5,332 bases of DNA, from positions 1-5,332 of the forward strand of contig JAILPG010000259.1 in assembly GCA_024699595.1 (NCBI GenBank). Reading direction: 5' to 3'. The DNA is from Lachnospiraceae bacterium (GTDB lineage: Bacteria > Bacillota_A > Clostridia > Lachnospirales > Lachnospiraceae). Every line of letters begins with the position of its first letter. Position 1 is the first letter of the stretch. Of this stretch, positions 1 to 5,332 are shown piece after piece. The notes under the pieces are model-generated. The model made no database searches. It saw only the letters and a list, made by a program, of their open reading frames with translations, and was not told where the DNA came from. Both the position numbers and the translations under genes were made by a program.

Positions 1-831
1 ATAAGGTGTGTTCAGATCAATGAAAACGATTCTGTGTTCGGGATGCCGATCCTTCTCGGGGGGCAACTCCATAAAGTTGCCGTATCTTGTTTTAAGATAC
101 TTTTCCGCGCCGACGGGGATGGGCAGCTCCGTATCCTCAAACGGCACCCATTTTATATTGTCAAACCATTCCTTTTTGAATTTCAGCTTGGGGAACAGAC
201 CCAACTCTTTGAGGTATTTGGCGGTATCATAATGTTTATTGGGTGCCTTAACTATCCGCTCAAAGAACTTCCACATAAAGTACTGGTTGTTTTCAGTTCT
301 GAAAACAAAAAAAATGATTTTAGCCAATGTTTTGATCAACTTTCCCTTTCTTACGGGTATCCTGCCCGCCTTAAAAAGAGACAATCCTGCTCCGCATATA
401 ATCTGGATTTTTTCTCCGATTTTTGTTTTCGGACAAACGGTAAGAGTACCTACATCTACGGCAAGTCCCTGATTTACGTCATAGTTGACGGTAGAATCGG
501 TGATAAAGGTGGTGTTGTTGTCCCTAATAGAAGCGGAAAGAGTGTGATCGTTATGTCCTTTGCTCTGCTCCCAAAAAGTGAATCTCTCTTTATCAGCGTA
601 CTTGTTCCATACCTCTCTGAACTTAGCGTACTCCGGAGGTGTGAACAGGATATCCATATCGTCGTCCCAGGGAATGAAGCCATGTTCCCTCACTGCTCCG
701 ATAAGTGAGCCGGCGTAAAGAAAGAACTTTACGTCGTGTTCCTTACACAGCTTGGCGACGTATTTTACAATCGCAAGACTCTTGTTCTGTATCTGCTTCA
801 ATTCATCATCGTTAATCTTTATCAGTTCCAT
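1..831 (-). CDS. LicD-family phosphotransferase, 3' end cut by window edge
   Basis: An open frame of 277 codons runs from ATG (829-831) to the left edge with no stop, so the C-terminus is missing. LicD-family proteins are about this length, so little is probably lost. The family signature is clear: GSLIGAVREHGF at residues 41-52, then IPWDDDMDI at 53-61, whose acidic cluster is the expected metal and nucleotide site of this nucleotidyltransferase-like fold. Further matches are LAVDVGTL (123-130) and a C-terminal block with ELPIPVGAEKYLKTRYGNF (235-253) followed by LPPEKDRHP. Characterised members transfer phosphocholine from CDP-choline to teichoic acid or lipopolysaccharide sugars; other members act on other phospho-linked substituents, so the donor here is unknown. 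The start is supported by AAAGGGA at 839-845, seven bases upstream. It is the last visible gene of the operon, 34 nt after the FemAB-like gene. No licA or licC (choline kinase, cytidylyltransferase) is visible. Confidence 0.92.
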   Translation of the reverse strand, partial: MELIKINDDELKQIQNKSLAIVKYVAKLCKEHDVKFFLYAGSLIGAVREHGFIPWDDDMDILFTPPEYAKFREVWNKYADKERFTFWEQSKGHNDHTLSASIRDNNTTFITDSTVNYDVNQGLAVDVGTLTVCPKTKIGEKIQIICGAGLSLFKAGRIPVRKGKLIKTLAKIIFFVFRTENNQYFMWKFFERIVKAPNKHYDTAKYLKELGLFPKLKFKKEWFDNIKWVPFEDTELPIPVGAEKYLKTRYGNFMELPPEKDRHPEHRIVFIDLNTPY

Positions 832-838
832 TTCACAT

Positions 839-845
839 TCCCTTT
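839..845 (-). promoter_or_regulatory. Ribosome binding site of the LicD-family gene
   Basis: The minus strand reads AAAGGGA, seven bases before the ATG at 829-831, inside the 34-nt gap after the TAA of the preceding gene. It fixes the LicD start, which gives the expected short N-terminal helix before the conserved LYAGSLIGAVR block. Confidence 0.6.
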
Positions 846-865
846 CACTTTTTCAATCAGATCGC

Positions 866-1903
866 TTAACCCCTGTATTTGGGGAAGAAATCAAGGTTCT
901 CGATCCTTGATCTCAGTGTCAAAAGTTCATCGTACTTTTCCTGATTGAAAACCTTTTTGCCAATATGAAAGCGATTCAGATCTCCTTTATAGAACGACCT
1001 CTTGAACTTAAAAAGGCTGTCCTCGCCGGAACCGACACCGCCACCTAAATAAAAAGTCCGGCATCCGTTGGCGCAGCCCCATAGGGCTGCTTTATAGAGA
1101 ATAAGATTTCCGGGCGCCAGTGAACCGTACTCATGAAGCGATCCGGAAAGGTGGTAATTCATATAACCGTTAGCGAAAATCATGATTGACGCTGCAATTA
1201 CCTGTCCGTCTTTCTCTGCCCAAAAAACCTGAGAGTTATGCGAAAGATCTTCAAGAACCGAGTTATAGAATTCCTTCCCGAAGTAGTAATACTCCTCAGC
1301 ATCGTCCTTATCCATTGTTTTATTGTAAATCTCGCGGAACTTCTCAAATATTTCCGGAAATCTTCCGTTATATATTTTAATATCGTTTTTTATCGCTTTT
1401 CTGATCACATTTCGGTTCTTGCTGGTTATATTGCTCCATATATCCTCAGGGGAGTTTAGATCCATGTGAACGACTTCTCCAAGCTGTATTATCTCATAGA
1501 AGTCACGGCATTTATTGTGGTTTTTCAGCATAGGATGAAATCTTACAAACTCGCTGATAATCCCGTTCTGTCGGCACCAGCTGTCATAGACCTCAAACAG
1601 TCCTGCGACAGCTTCACCTTCAATTATCCATCCGCCGTAGCCATAGGGAGTTGCAAAGTCGAAGTATATCCCTTCTTCTATCTTTCCCTTAAATTTCTCA
1701 TCATTTGAGACATCTCGTTTCATAACCACGTTGATGCCGCGGATATTCTCATTCTCATAATGAAACAGCAGCGGAACTCCGTCCCCGTGGATCTGAAAAG
1801 CCTTCACATAGCCACTAAGCCAATAGACGTCATACTCTTTAAAGGATCGAACAACAGCGTCCCACTGTTCTGCTTGGTCAAGAGTATATACTGTGAGCGC
1901 CAT
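866..1903 (-). CDS. FemAB-like / GNAT-fold acyl- or aminoacyltransferase
   Basis: This is a 345-residue soluble protein with no signal peptide or membrane segment, the usual size for FemAB-like proteins of the Acetyltransf_6 type. The C-terminal GNAT-like half carries the diagnostic features: NITSKNRNVIRKAIK at 158-172 (the FemABX-like basic stretch), VFWAEKDGQVIAASIMIF (226-243), MNYHLSGSLHEYGSLAPGN (248-266), YKAALWGCANGCRTFYLGGG (270-289) and the closing SGEDSLFKFKRSF (292-304). Family members transfer amino acids from aminoacyl-tRNA to lipid II stems, or acyl groups onto amino sugars. In a glycan cluster either an acyl-CoA or an aminoacyl donor is possible, and sequence alone does not decide. 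ATG at 1901-1903 is preceded by GGAGGAG with six-base spacing, overlapping the end of the PLP-fold gene, which stops only three bases before this ATG. That tight coupling suggests action in the same step series. The stop is TAA at 866-868. Family assignment is firm; substrate is unknown. Confidence 0.88.
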   Translation of the reverse strand: MALTVYTLDQAEQWDAVVRSFKEYDVYWLSGYVKAFQIHGDGVPLLFHYENENIRGINVVMKRDVSNDEKFKGKIEEGIYFDFATPYGYGGWIIEGEAVAGLFEVYDSWCRQNGIISEFVRFHPMLKNHNKCRDFYEIIQLGEVVHMDLNSPEDIWSNITSKNRNVIRKAIKNDIKIYNGRFPEIFEKFREIYNKTMDKDDAEEYYYFGKEFYNSVLEDLSHNSQVFWAEKDGQVIAASIMIFANGYMNYHLSGSLHEYGSLAPGNLILYKAALWGCANGCRTFYLGGGVGSGEDSLFKFKRSFYKGDLNRFHIGKKVFNQEKYDELLTLRSRIENLDFFPKYRG

Positions 1904-1906
1904 ATT

Positions 1907-2914
1907 CTACTCCTCCGTGAAACTCTTAATTATCTGTACCACCCGACGCATATCGTCCTCCGTATATCTCTGATCACAAACGAGACTCAACTCGTTTTCA
2001 TACAGAAATTTTTCCTGTTTAGTCAACCGGTGGTATTCACTCACCGGCCAATGAATCGGGCAATAAATATTATTGCTTATCAAAAATCGCCGAAGTTCAT
2101 CCCGTTTCCCATTTGGTACCAATACCGGAACAAACATCGGACAATCGCTTTCCTTCTTCTCCGAAAAAATAAGCCAATCAGCGAAAGCAGATCTCAGCAC
2201 TTCAGCATTTACTCTGCGACGTTGTCTGATATACTCCACATCAAGCTTAGATGCCAGCATCACATCACGATCAGCTGCGGATACAATGCCAACCTTTTCG
2301 AGTATTTCTTCAGCTTCATCAAAAAACTGTAAATACCCTTTATCTGTCACTCCCAAGCCGTGAATATAGCTGTTCTTAAGCTGCATAGCCTTATCACGCA
2401 AGAGCGTATAGCCAAGGTCATCATTCTGCTTTATTGGCAACGGGTGTCCATCATTTGTCCAAGCGTACCCCGCGGTCCAAACCCCGCACCATTTGCGAAG
2501 AGAACCGAAATAGTAGTCAGCATCGCTATATGAGGCAGAAAATATGGAATGTGTGACATCACGGATGATAATGCCTTTGAACCCGCTGACGTCGGGAGCC
2601 GGTGCAGTATATCCAAAGTAATCCATGAGGAACAGGACGTCACTGTCATACTCTATCTTCTGCACCAAAGCATTATTCTCAACCGCTGCCTTATAGAAGT
2701 TGATGTTAACCCCAACCTCTGCAAAAGGTTTCACCATACTATCACAACACCATGAAGGCAAAGATACGCTTCTAATATCTCCTAATTCTGCGATGATTGC
2801 TTGTAATGCACTTCTGCCGGAGAGATACCATTGAGTGCATTTCGGGAATAATCCGTTTTTCTTTTCAGCCATCGGAACATCCCAGAATTCGCTTCCGATC
2901 TCTTTTTTTACCAT
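1907..2914 (-). CDS. Divergent DegT/DnrJ-like PLP-dependent aminotransferase-fold protein
   Basis: A 335-residue protein, somewhat shorter than typical DegT/DnrJ/EryC1/StrS sugar aminotransferases. Features in order: YLSGRSALQAII at 30-41 (the phosphate-binding entry seen in this fold), VSLPSWCCDSMVKPFAEVG at 50-68 (the usual 'lP.y.C' strand and helix), IIIRDVTHSIFS at 115-126 where Asp119 fits the PLP-pyridine aspartate, and YYFGSLRKWCGVWTAGYAW at 134-152 where Lys141 fits the Schiff-base lysine. The C-terminal domain has NNIYCPIHWP (281-290) and a DegT-like tail, SLVCDQRYTEDDMRRVVQII (310-329). Both key PLP residues seem present, so an active enzyme is plausible: transaminase, dehydratase or another PLP chemistry. 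Its first seven bases overlap the end of the ATP-grasp gene (ATGGTAA), so translation is probably coupled; no strong ribosome site precedes it. Met15 is an alternative start but would break the coupling. Without UDP-sugar dehydratase genes nearby, a nucleotide-sugar aminotransferase role is not assured; an amino-acid-like substrate feeding the adjacent ATP-grasp is an alternative. Confidence 0.75.
   Translation of the reverse strand: MVKKEIGSEFWDVPMAEKKNGLFPKCTQWYLSGRSALQAIIAELGDIRSVSLPSWCCDSMVKPFAEVGVNINFYKAAVENNALVQKIEYDSDVLFLMDYFGYTAPAPDVSGFKGIIIRDVTHSIFSASYSDADYYFGSLRKWCGVWTAGYAWTNDGHPLPIKQNDDLGYTLLRDKAMQLKNSYIHGLGVTDKGYLQFFDEAEEILEKVGIVSAADRDVMLASKLDVEYIRQRRRVNAEVLRSAFADWLIFSEKKESDCPMFVPVLVPNGKRDELRRFLISNNIYCPIHWPVSEYHRLTKQEKFLYENELSLVCDQRYTEDDMRRVVQIIKSFTEE
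1910..1916 (-). promoter_or_regulatory. Ribosome binding site of the FemAB-like gene, embedded in upstream gene
   Basis: The minus strand reads GGAGGAG followed by six bases and ATG (1901-1903). The site lies inside the last codons (Glu-Glu-stop) of the preceding PLP-fold gene, so translation of the two genes is likely coupled. It is the strongest Shine-Dalgarno match in the window. Confidence 0.75.
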
Positions 2915-4194
2915 TTGTTATTCAATAACCTATCGGTATCAAATGAGTCAAAAAGCATATTTCTGCCGTTTACATCATTGATAGTGACGCATGACTGTGC
3001 TTTCCGAATAATTTTAACAGCTTCAGCCATATTGTCGCTGTGAAGCTTTATCACCAGCGCTTCCTGCCTGGTGGTACCGTCTTCTATAATCTTCGTTCCG
3101 GGAAAAACCTTTTGTGTTACCGAAAAAATCTCGGGAATATCCTCAAGTCCGCTGTATTTGATTTCGCCTATCGTTCCGCCATGAACATAGAAAAGGAAAG
3201 TAATAGTCACTCCGTCAAACCTGGGATTATTCTTCTTAATGTCATCTCCCATACTTCCGGTGAGGGAATGGGAAATCATCATTTTCATATGGTTGATATG
3301 ATTGAACTGCTCGATCACATGGCAATCATTTCCGCCGTTCAGTCGGTACCCCATTTCAAAAACATAGAATCCTTCATCATTTACGATCATCTGCAAAAAT
3401 ACCATACCGTTTTCAGCGCCTATACCGTGTAGAAAACGTTTGATCGGCTGATCTGCTTTCTTCAGAAAATCATCCAAATGAACAGAAGGCACTACGGTCG
3501 CATTACACAGGACAGTTCGTTTGTTGTTTGAGATCAACTGATATTTATCGTTCAACAGAGCTAATTCGATGTCACCGTCGGAAAGGTTATACACAGCACA
3601 CATTTCGGTTCCTGTGACGTACTGCTCAATCACCACTTTTTTCTTCTCGGAAACTTCTAACGCATTATGAATGGCTTGATCTAATTGTTCAGCATTTTCA
3701 CAGATGGATATACCTATACGACCGCCATAATCTGACGGCTTTACAATGACGGGAAAATCAATCTCAGAAAGATCTTTCTCTGTCGGTTTTCCGCCTGTGC
3801 AGAATTCACGAGGAACCGGAACACCATATTCAACACACAGTTCCTTAAATCTGCGCTTATCACGCGTCATTTCCATGATTTCTTCCGTGACATAGAACGG
3901 CTTCCCAATAGCCTTTGCAATCTGAGCTGCAAGAAGAACCCTCATCTCACTATAGCCGGCCATGACTCCATCAACGTTTTCCTCTATACAGCGTTTTGCA
4001 ACTGCGCTTATATCGCGGTAATTCATATCCCAGGCCTCATCAGCTATTAACTTCGCCGGGCTTTTGCTGTAATCTGTTGACCAATCCATCGCTATGGTAT
4101 AGATACCCATTGTTTGCGCAGTTTTGACAATCTCAATATCATTCATATCCGCGCCGATAATGAGAAGCTTTTTTCCTCTCAGATTTTCGTACAT
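2908..4194 (-). CDS. ATP-grasp ligase (CarB/PurK-like) of a glycan locus
   Basis: A 428-residue cytoplasmic protein with ATP-grasp architecture. An N-terminal Rossmann-like domain opens with LLIIGADMNDIEIVKTAQ (10-27). The hinge is MTRDKRRFKELCVEYGVPVP (109-128), the usual lysine-bearing segment before the ATP lid. Next come FPVIVKPSDYGGRIGISI (147-164), containing the ATP-binding lysine and glycine-rich loop, VVIEQYVTGTEM (187-198), and the metal-binding strand VFEMGYRLNGG (278-288). Such enzymes join a carboxylate, activated as acyl phosphate, to an amine or similar nucleophile; substrates here are unknown. In the usual E-x-N-P-R metal motif the Asn position is Gly282, leaving Glu280. I chose ATG at 4192-4194, two bases after the upstream stop. 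A TTG at 4198-4200 in the same frame would add two residues and overlap that stop. The GGGGG ribosome-site candidate (4205-4209) is ten bases from ATG but only four from TTG, so the start is uncertain by two codons. The stop is TAA at 2908-2910. Confidence 0.87.
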   Translation of the reverse strand: MYENLRGKKLLIIGADMNDIEIVKTAQTMGIYTIAMDWSTDYSKSPAKLIADEAWDMNYRDISAVAKRCIEENVDGVMAGYSEMRVLLAAQIAKAIGKPFYVTEEIMEMTRDKRRFKELCVEYGVPVPREFCTGGKPTEKDLSEIDFPVIVKPSDYGGRIGISICENAEQLDQAIHNALEVSEKKKVVIEQYVTGTEMCAVYNLSDGDIELALLNDKYQLISNNKRTVLCNATVVPSVHLDDFLKKADQPIKRFLHGIGAENGMVFLQMIVNDEGFYVFEMGYRLNGGNDCHVIEQFNHINHMKMMISHSLTGSMGDDIKKNNPRFDGVTITFLFYVHGGTIGEIKYSGLEDIPEIFSVTQKVFPGTKIIEDGTTRQEALVIKLHSDNMAEAVKIIRKAQSCVTINDVNGRNMLFDSFDTDRLLNNKW

Positions 4195-4196
4195 TC

Positions 4197-4856
4197 TCAA
4201 TTTACCCCCAAACGCTCTTTTCTCTCAACACTCAAGCTGACAGGTGCTTCCTCGCCCTGACCGATTCCCTCACGCTTGAACACCTTGACGACAGTTTGGA
4301 TAAGAATACCTATATCTTTAAGAAATGAAATCTCTTTTATATATTTCAGATCCAACGCGAATTTTTCTTCCCAGGACAGACTGTTTCTGCCGCTCACCTG
4401 AGCCAGTCCCGTCAGACCGGGTCTGACATCATGTCTGTGGTGCTCTTCATCCGTGTAGTAATTAAGATATGAGACAGCCAACGGTCTCGGACCCACGATA
4501 CTCATATCGCCCTTGAAAATATTGAAAATCTCAGGCAATTCGTCCAAGGATGTTGCTCTCAACATACGTCCGAATTTCGTGAGCCGCTGAGTATCAGGAA
4601 GCAGCTTTCCGTTTTCGTCCGTTTCATTCGTCATGGAGCGGAACTTGTACAGTTGGAAAATTTTTTCCTTTCCCGTACTCGGATCGATTATCCCCGGTCT
4701 TTTTGCTTTGTAAATGACCGGACTGCCCAACTTTACTTTCACAAGCAATGCTATGATTCCAAATAGCCAGCTAAAGAGAACCATTCCTAAAAACGAGCAA
4801 ACTATGTCCAATAATCTTTTTATGTACTTAGCATAAATTCCGTTTTTTCTTTTCAC
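4197..4856 (-). CDS. PglC-like monotopic phosphoglycosyl transferase (initiating sugar transferase)
   Basis: A 219-residue protein of the bacterial sugar transferase family in the short, PglC-like form without the large multi-span N-terminal domain of WbaP or WcaJ. It transfers a sugar-1-phosphate from a UDP-sugar to undecaprenyl phosphate at the inner membrane face, the first committed step of glycan assembly. Order of features: basic N-terminus, one hydrophobic membrane-associated helix at about 17-40, GSPVIYKAKRPG (44-55), FQLYKFRSM (67-75), the catalytic Asp-Glu pair in SLDELPEIFNIFKGDMSIVG (103-122; D105-E106), PRPLAV (123-128), VRPGLTGLAQVSGRN (144-158) and LDLKYIKEISFLKDI (168-182). 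The start is GTG (4854-4856), set by an in-frame TAG two codons upstream and by AGGGAGA six bases away. Tail residues past about 195 are hydrophilic and unconserved. One oddity is that the Pro expected after Ser29 in the membrane helix is Trp30. It is the first intact gene of the operon. The sugar specificity is not readable. Confidence 0.93.
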   Translation of the reverse strand: MKRKNGIYAKYIKRLLDIVCSFLGMVLFSWLFGIIALLVKVKLGSPVIYKAKRPGIIDPSTGKEKIFQLYKFRSMTNETDENGKLLPDTQRLTKFGRMLRATSLDELPEIFNIFKGDMSIVGPRPLAVSYLNYYTDEEHHRHDVRPGLTGLAQVSGRNSLSWEEKFALDLKYIKEISFLKDIGILIQTVVKVFKREGIGQGEEAPVSLSVERKERLGVN

Positions 4857-4862
4857 GATCTA

Positions 4863-4869
4863 TCTCCCT
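4863..4869 (-). promoter_or_regulatory. Ribosome binding site of the sugar transferase (GTG start)
   Basis: The minus strand reads AGGGAGA, six bases before GTG at 4854-4856. With the in-frame TAG just upstream, it decides the non-ATG start. Confidence 0.7.
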
Positions 4870-4878
4870 AACCCTTTT

Positions 4879-5129
4879 TCAGTCTGCATTCCTCAGCAGT
4901 AACTTATACTTATCCGGTTCGATACAGCCTACTCTGTCAGCATCATCGATAATCAGACTATTTGGTTACCGATATGTTTAATTGATCAGATTCTCGATGC
5001 GCTGTCTCAGATAAGGCTCATCATTATAAACCGCTATGATAATGGAAATCTTGTTTGAAACTCTTCGTCCAATTTATAGAAAACGTCCTGAGTTTTTGTA
5101 GTTATAGTTTTATCCAAAATCAGGATCAT
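4879..5129 (-). pseudogene. Remnant of a family-2 glycosyltransferase (N-terminal part), with frameshift and two nonsense codons
   Basis: Between 5052 and 4879 one minus-strand frame reads KISIIIAVYNDEPYLRQRIE, NLIN, stop, TYR, stop, PNSLIIDDADRVGCIEPD, KYKLLLRNAD, stop. The start matches the first strand and helix of GT2 (GT-A fold) enzymes. The family usually continues 'NLLNQTYxNIEIIxxDDGS', so the TAA at 4978-4980 stands exactly where the conserved Gln of NQTY belongs, and IIDDAD fits the next nucleotide-binding strand. Both internal stops are TAA and could each come from CAA by one C-to-T change. Upstream, a different frame starts at ATG 5127-5129 and encodes 31 residues (MILILDKTITTKTQDVFYKL and 11 more) before TAG at 5034-5036; a frameshift near 5053 would join it to the GT2 frame. 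The frame carrying KISIII has its own stop at 5074-5076 and no start codon. Only about 55 residues of a normally 250-350-residue enzyme remain, so an internal deletion is likely. The stretch from 5034 to 5129 being part of the same gene is inference. Confidence 0.65.
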
Positions 5130-5332
5130 TTTTTCGTTTACTATAACTTTTCAATAATATTCACCCGATGTCGCTACGACATCACAAAAAACACCTATGA
5201 ATAATCTCTATAATTTTATCCTGCTGTTCCGCAGTCATCTTATTATCCGAAGGTGTTTTTTGTGATGTCGTAGCGACATCGGGGGAATATGATTGAAAAG
5301 TTATAGTAAACGAAAAAATGATCGTGATTTTG
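5115..5332. repeat. Large inverted repeat: two 82-nt arms around a 54-nt spacer
   Basis: Positions 5115-5196 and the reverse complement of 5251-5332 align over 82 nt without gaps, with three mismatches (arm 1 positions 5123, 5156 and 5163). The innermost 33 bp are identical. The spacer is 5197-5250. Each arm also contains a small palindrome of seven-base stem and three-base loop (GATGTCG, CTA, CGACATC) at 5167-5183 and 5264-5280. The second arm ends exactly at the window edge, so the repeat may extend further. It could be a MITE-like element, a fold-back duplication, a divergent duplicated gene leader or an invertible segment. No transposase is visible and flanking target duplications cannot be tested. 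The outer end of arm 1 overlaps the first codons of the glycosyltransferase remnant. Confidence 0.85.
5182..5332 (-). other. Open frame entering from right edge, possible C-terminus of an upstream gene (uncertain)
   Basis: One minus-strand frame is open from the window edge to TGA at 5182-5184, giving 49 residues. The part from about residue 17 (SPDVATTSQKTPSDNK, then MTAEQQDKIIEIIHRCFL) is hydrophilic and looks protein-like, with an amphipathic helix in the spacer segment. An internal ATG would allow an 18-residue peptide beginning MTAEQQDK, but I see no good ribosome site for it. Most of the frame lies inside the inverted-repeat arms, so coding is doubtful; it could be chance or a fragment displaced by the rearrangement that made the repeat. 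No family was recognised. Confidence 0.2.

Larger units (their letters stand above)
4857..5332. other. Gene-free right-hand region upstream of the operon
   Basis: This 476-nt stretch holds no intact gene: only the glycosyltransferase remnant, the inverted repeat and the sugar-transferase ribosome site. I looked on the minus strand for a promoter serving the operon. A CTGACA at the remnant's IIDDADR segment has no well-placed -10 partner, and TATA-like strings elsewhere lack a -35. Operon transcription may therefore start beyond the right edge or from a non-consensus promoter. Confidence 0.6.

Noticed and set aside
34..708. A 224-codon plus-strand open frame
   Set aside because: It lies opposite the LicD gene, whose minus-strand frame carries conserved motifs across the same bases. 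The plus-strand translation shows no recognisable domain.
1760..2332. A 190-codon plus-strand open frame
   Set aside because: It spans the junction of the FemAB-like and PLP-fold genes on the opposite strand and gives low-complexity, domain-free protein; it is an antisense shadow.
3040..3432. A 130-codon plus-strand open frame
   Set aside because: It is fully antisense to the well-supported ATP-grasp gene and matches no family.
4879..5052. Reassigned genetic code (TAA read as Gln)
   Set aside because: TAA terminates the FemAB-like and ATP-grasp genes in the same window, and the remnant also lacks a start codon and most of the enzyme; decay explains it more simply.
5115..5332. Rho-independent terminator
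   Set aside because: The arms are far too long, the spacer is 54 nt, and no T-run follows the small palindromes in a direction that would end a known gene; the right-hand flank is not visible.
5115..5332. Pure assembly or amplification fold-back artefact
   Set aside because: An artefact should give identical arms, while three substitutions separate them. It is not fully excluded because the second arm ends at the window edge.
1..5332. CRISPR array, tRNA, rRNA or riboswitch
   Set aside because: No regularly spaced direct repeats, cloverleaf-like segments or recognisable conserved RNA cores were seen; genes fill nearly all of 1-4856.

Overview
The window is a leftward-transcribed (minus-strand) piece of a surface-glycan (capsule, exopolysaccharide or glycoprotein) biosynthesis locus. 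Moderate-to-low GC by eye, AT-rich codon use, good AGGAG-type ribosome sites, tight gene packing and the style of the proteins suggest a Firmicute, most likely a gut or rumen Clostridia member (Lachnospiraceae or Oscillospiraceae). This taxonomic guess is inference.

Layout, in the direction of transcription (right to left): (1) 4857-5332 has no intact gene. It holds the wreck of a family-2 glycosyltransferase (about 4879-5129) and a large inverted repeat of two 82-nt arms (5115-5196 and 5251-5332, 79/82 matching, no gaps) around a 54-nt spacer; the second arm runs into the window edge. (2) 4197-4856 is a small PglC-like phosphoglycosyl transferase starting at GTG. (3) 2908-4194 is an ATP-grasp ligase. 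(4) 1907-2914 is a divergent DegT-like PLP-fold protein. (5) 866-1903 is a FemAB/GNAT-type acyl- or aminoacyltransferase. (6) 1-831 is a LicD-family protein whose 3' end lies beyond the left edge.

Genes 2 to 6 look like one operon: junctions are a 2-nt gap, a 7-nt overlap (ATGGTAA), a 3-nt gap and a 34-nt gap, with ribosome sites embedded in the end of the previous gene or in the short gaps. No terminator interrupts them, and no convincing promoter was found in the window.

Working model (inference): the PglC-like enzyme starts a glycan on undecaprenyl phosphate. The ATP-grasp, PLP and FemAB-like enzymes then make and attach an amino-acid-like or acyl substituent to a sugar, and LicD adds a phosphodiester-linked group. 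The consecutive ATP-grasp + PLP enzyme + FemAB + LicD set is the most interesting functional signal: it reads as a glycan-decoration cassette whose substrate cannot be deduced from sequence alone.
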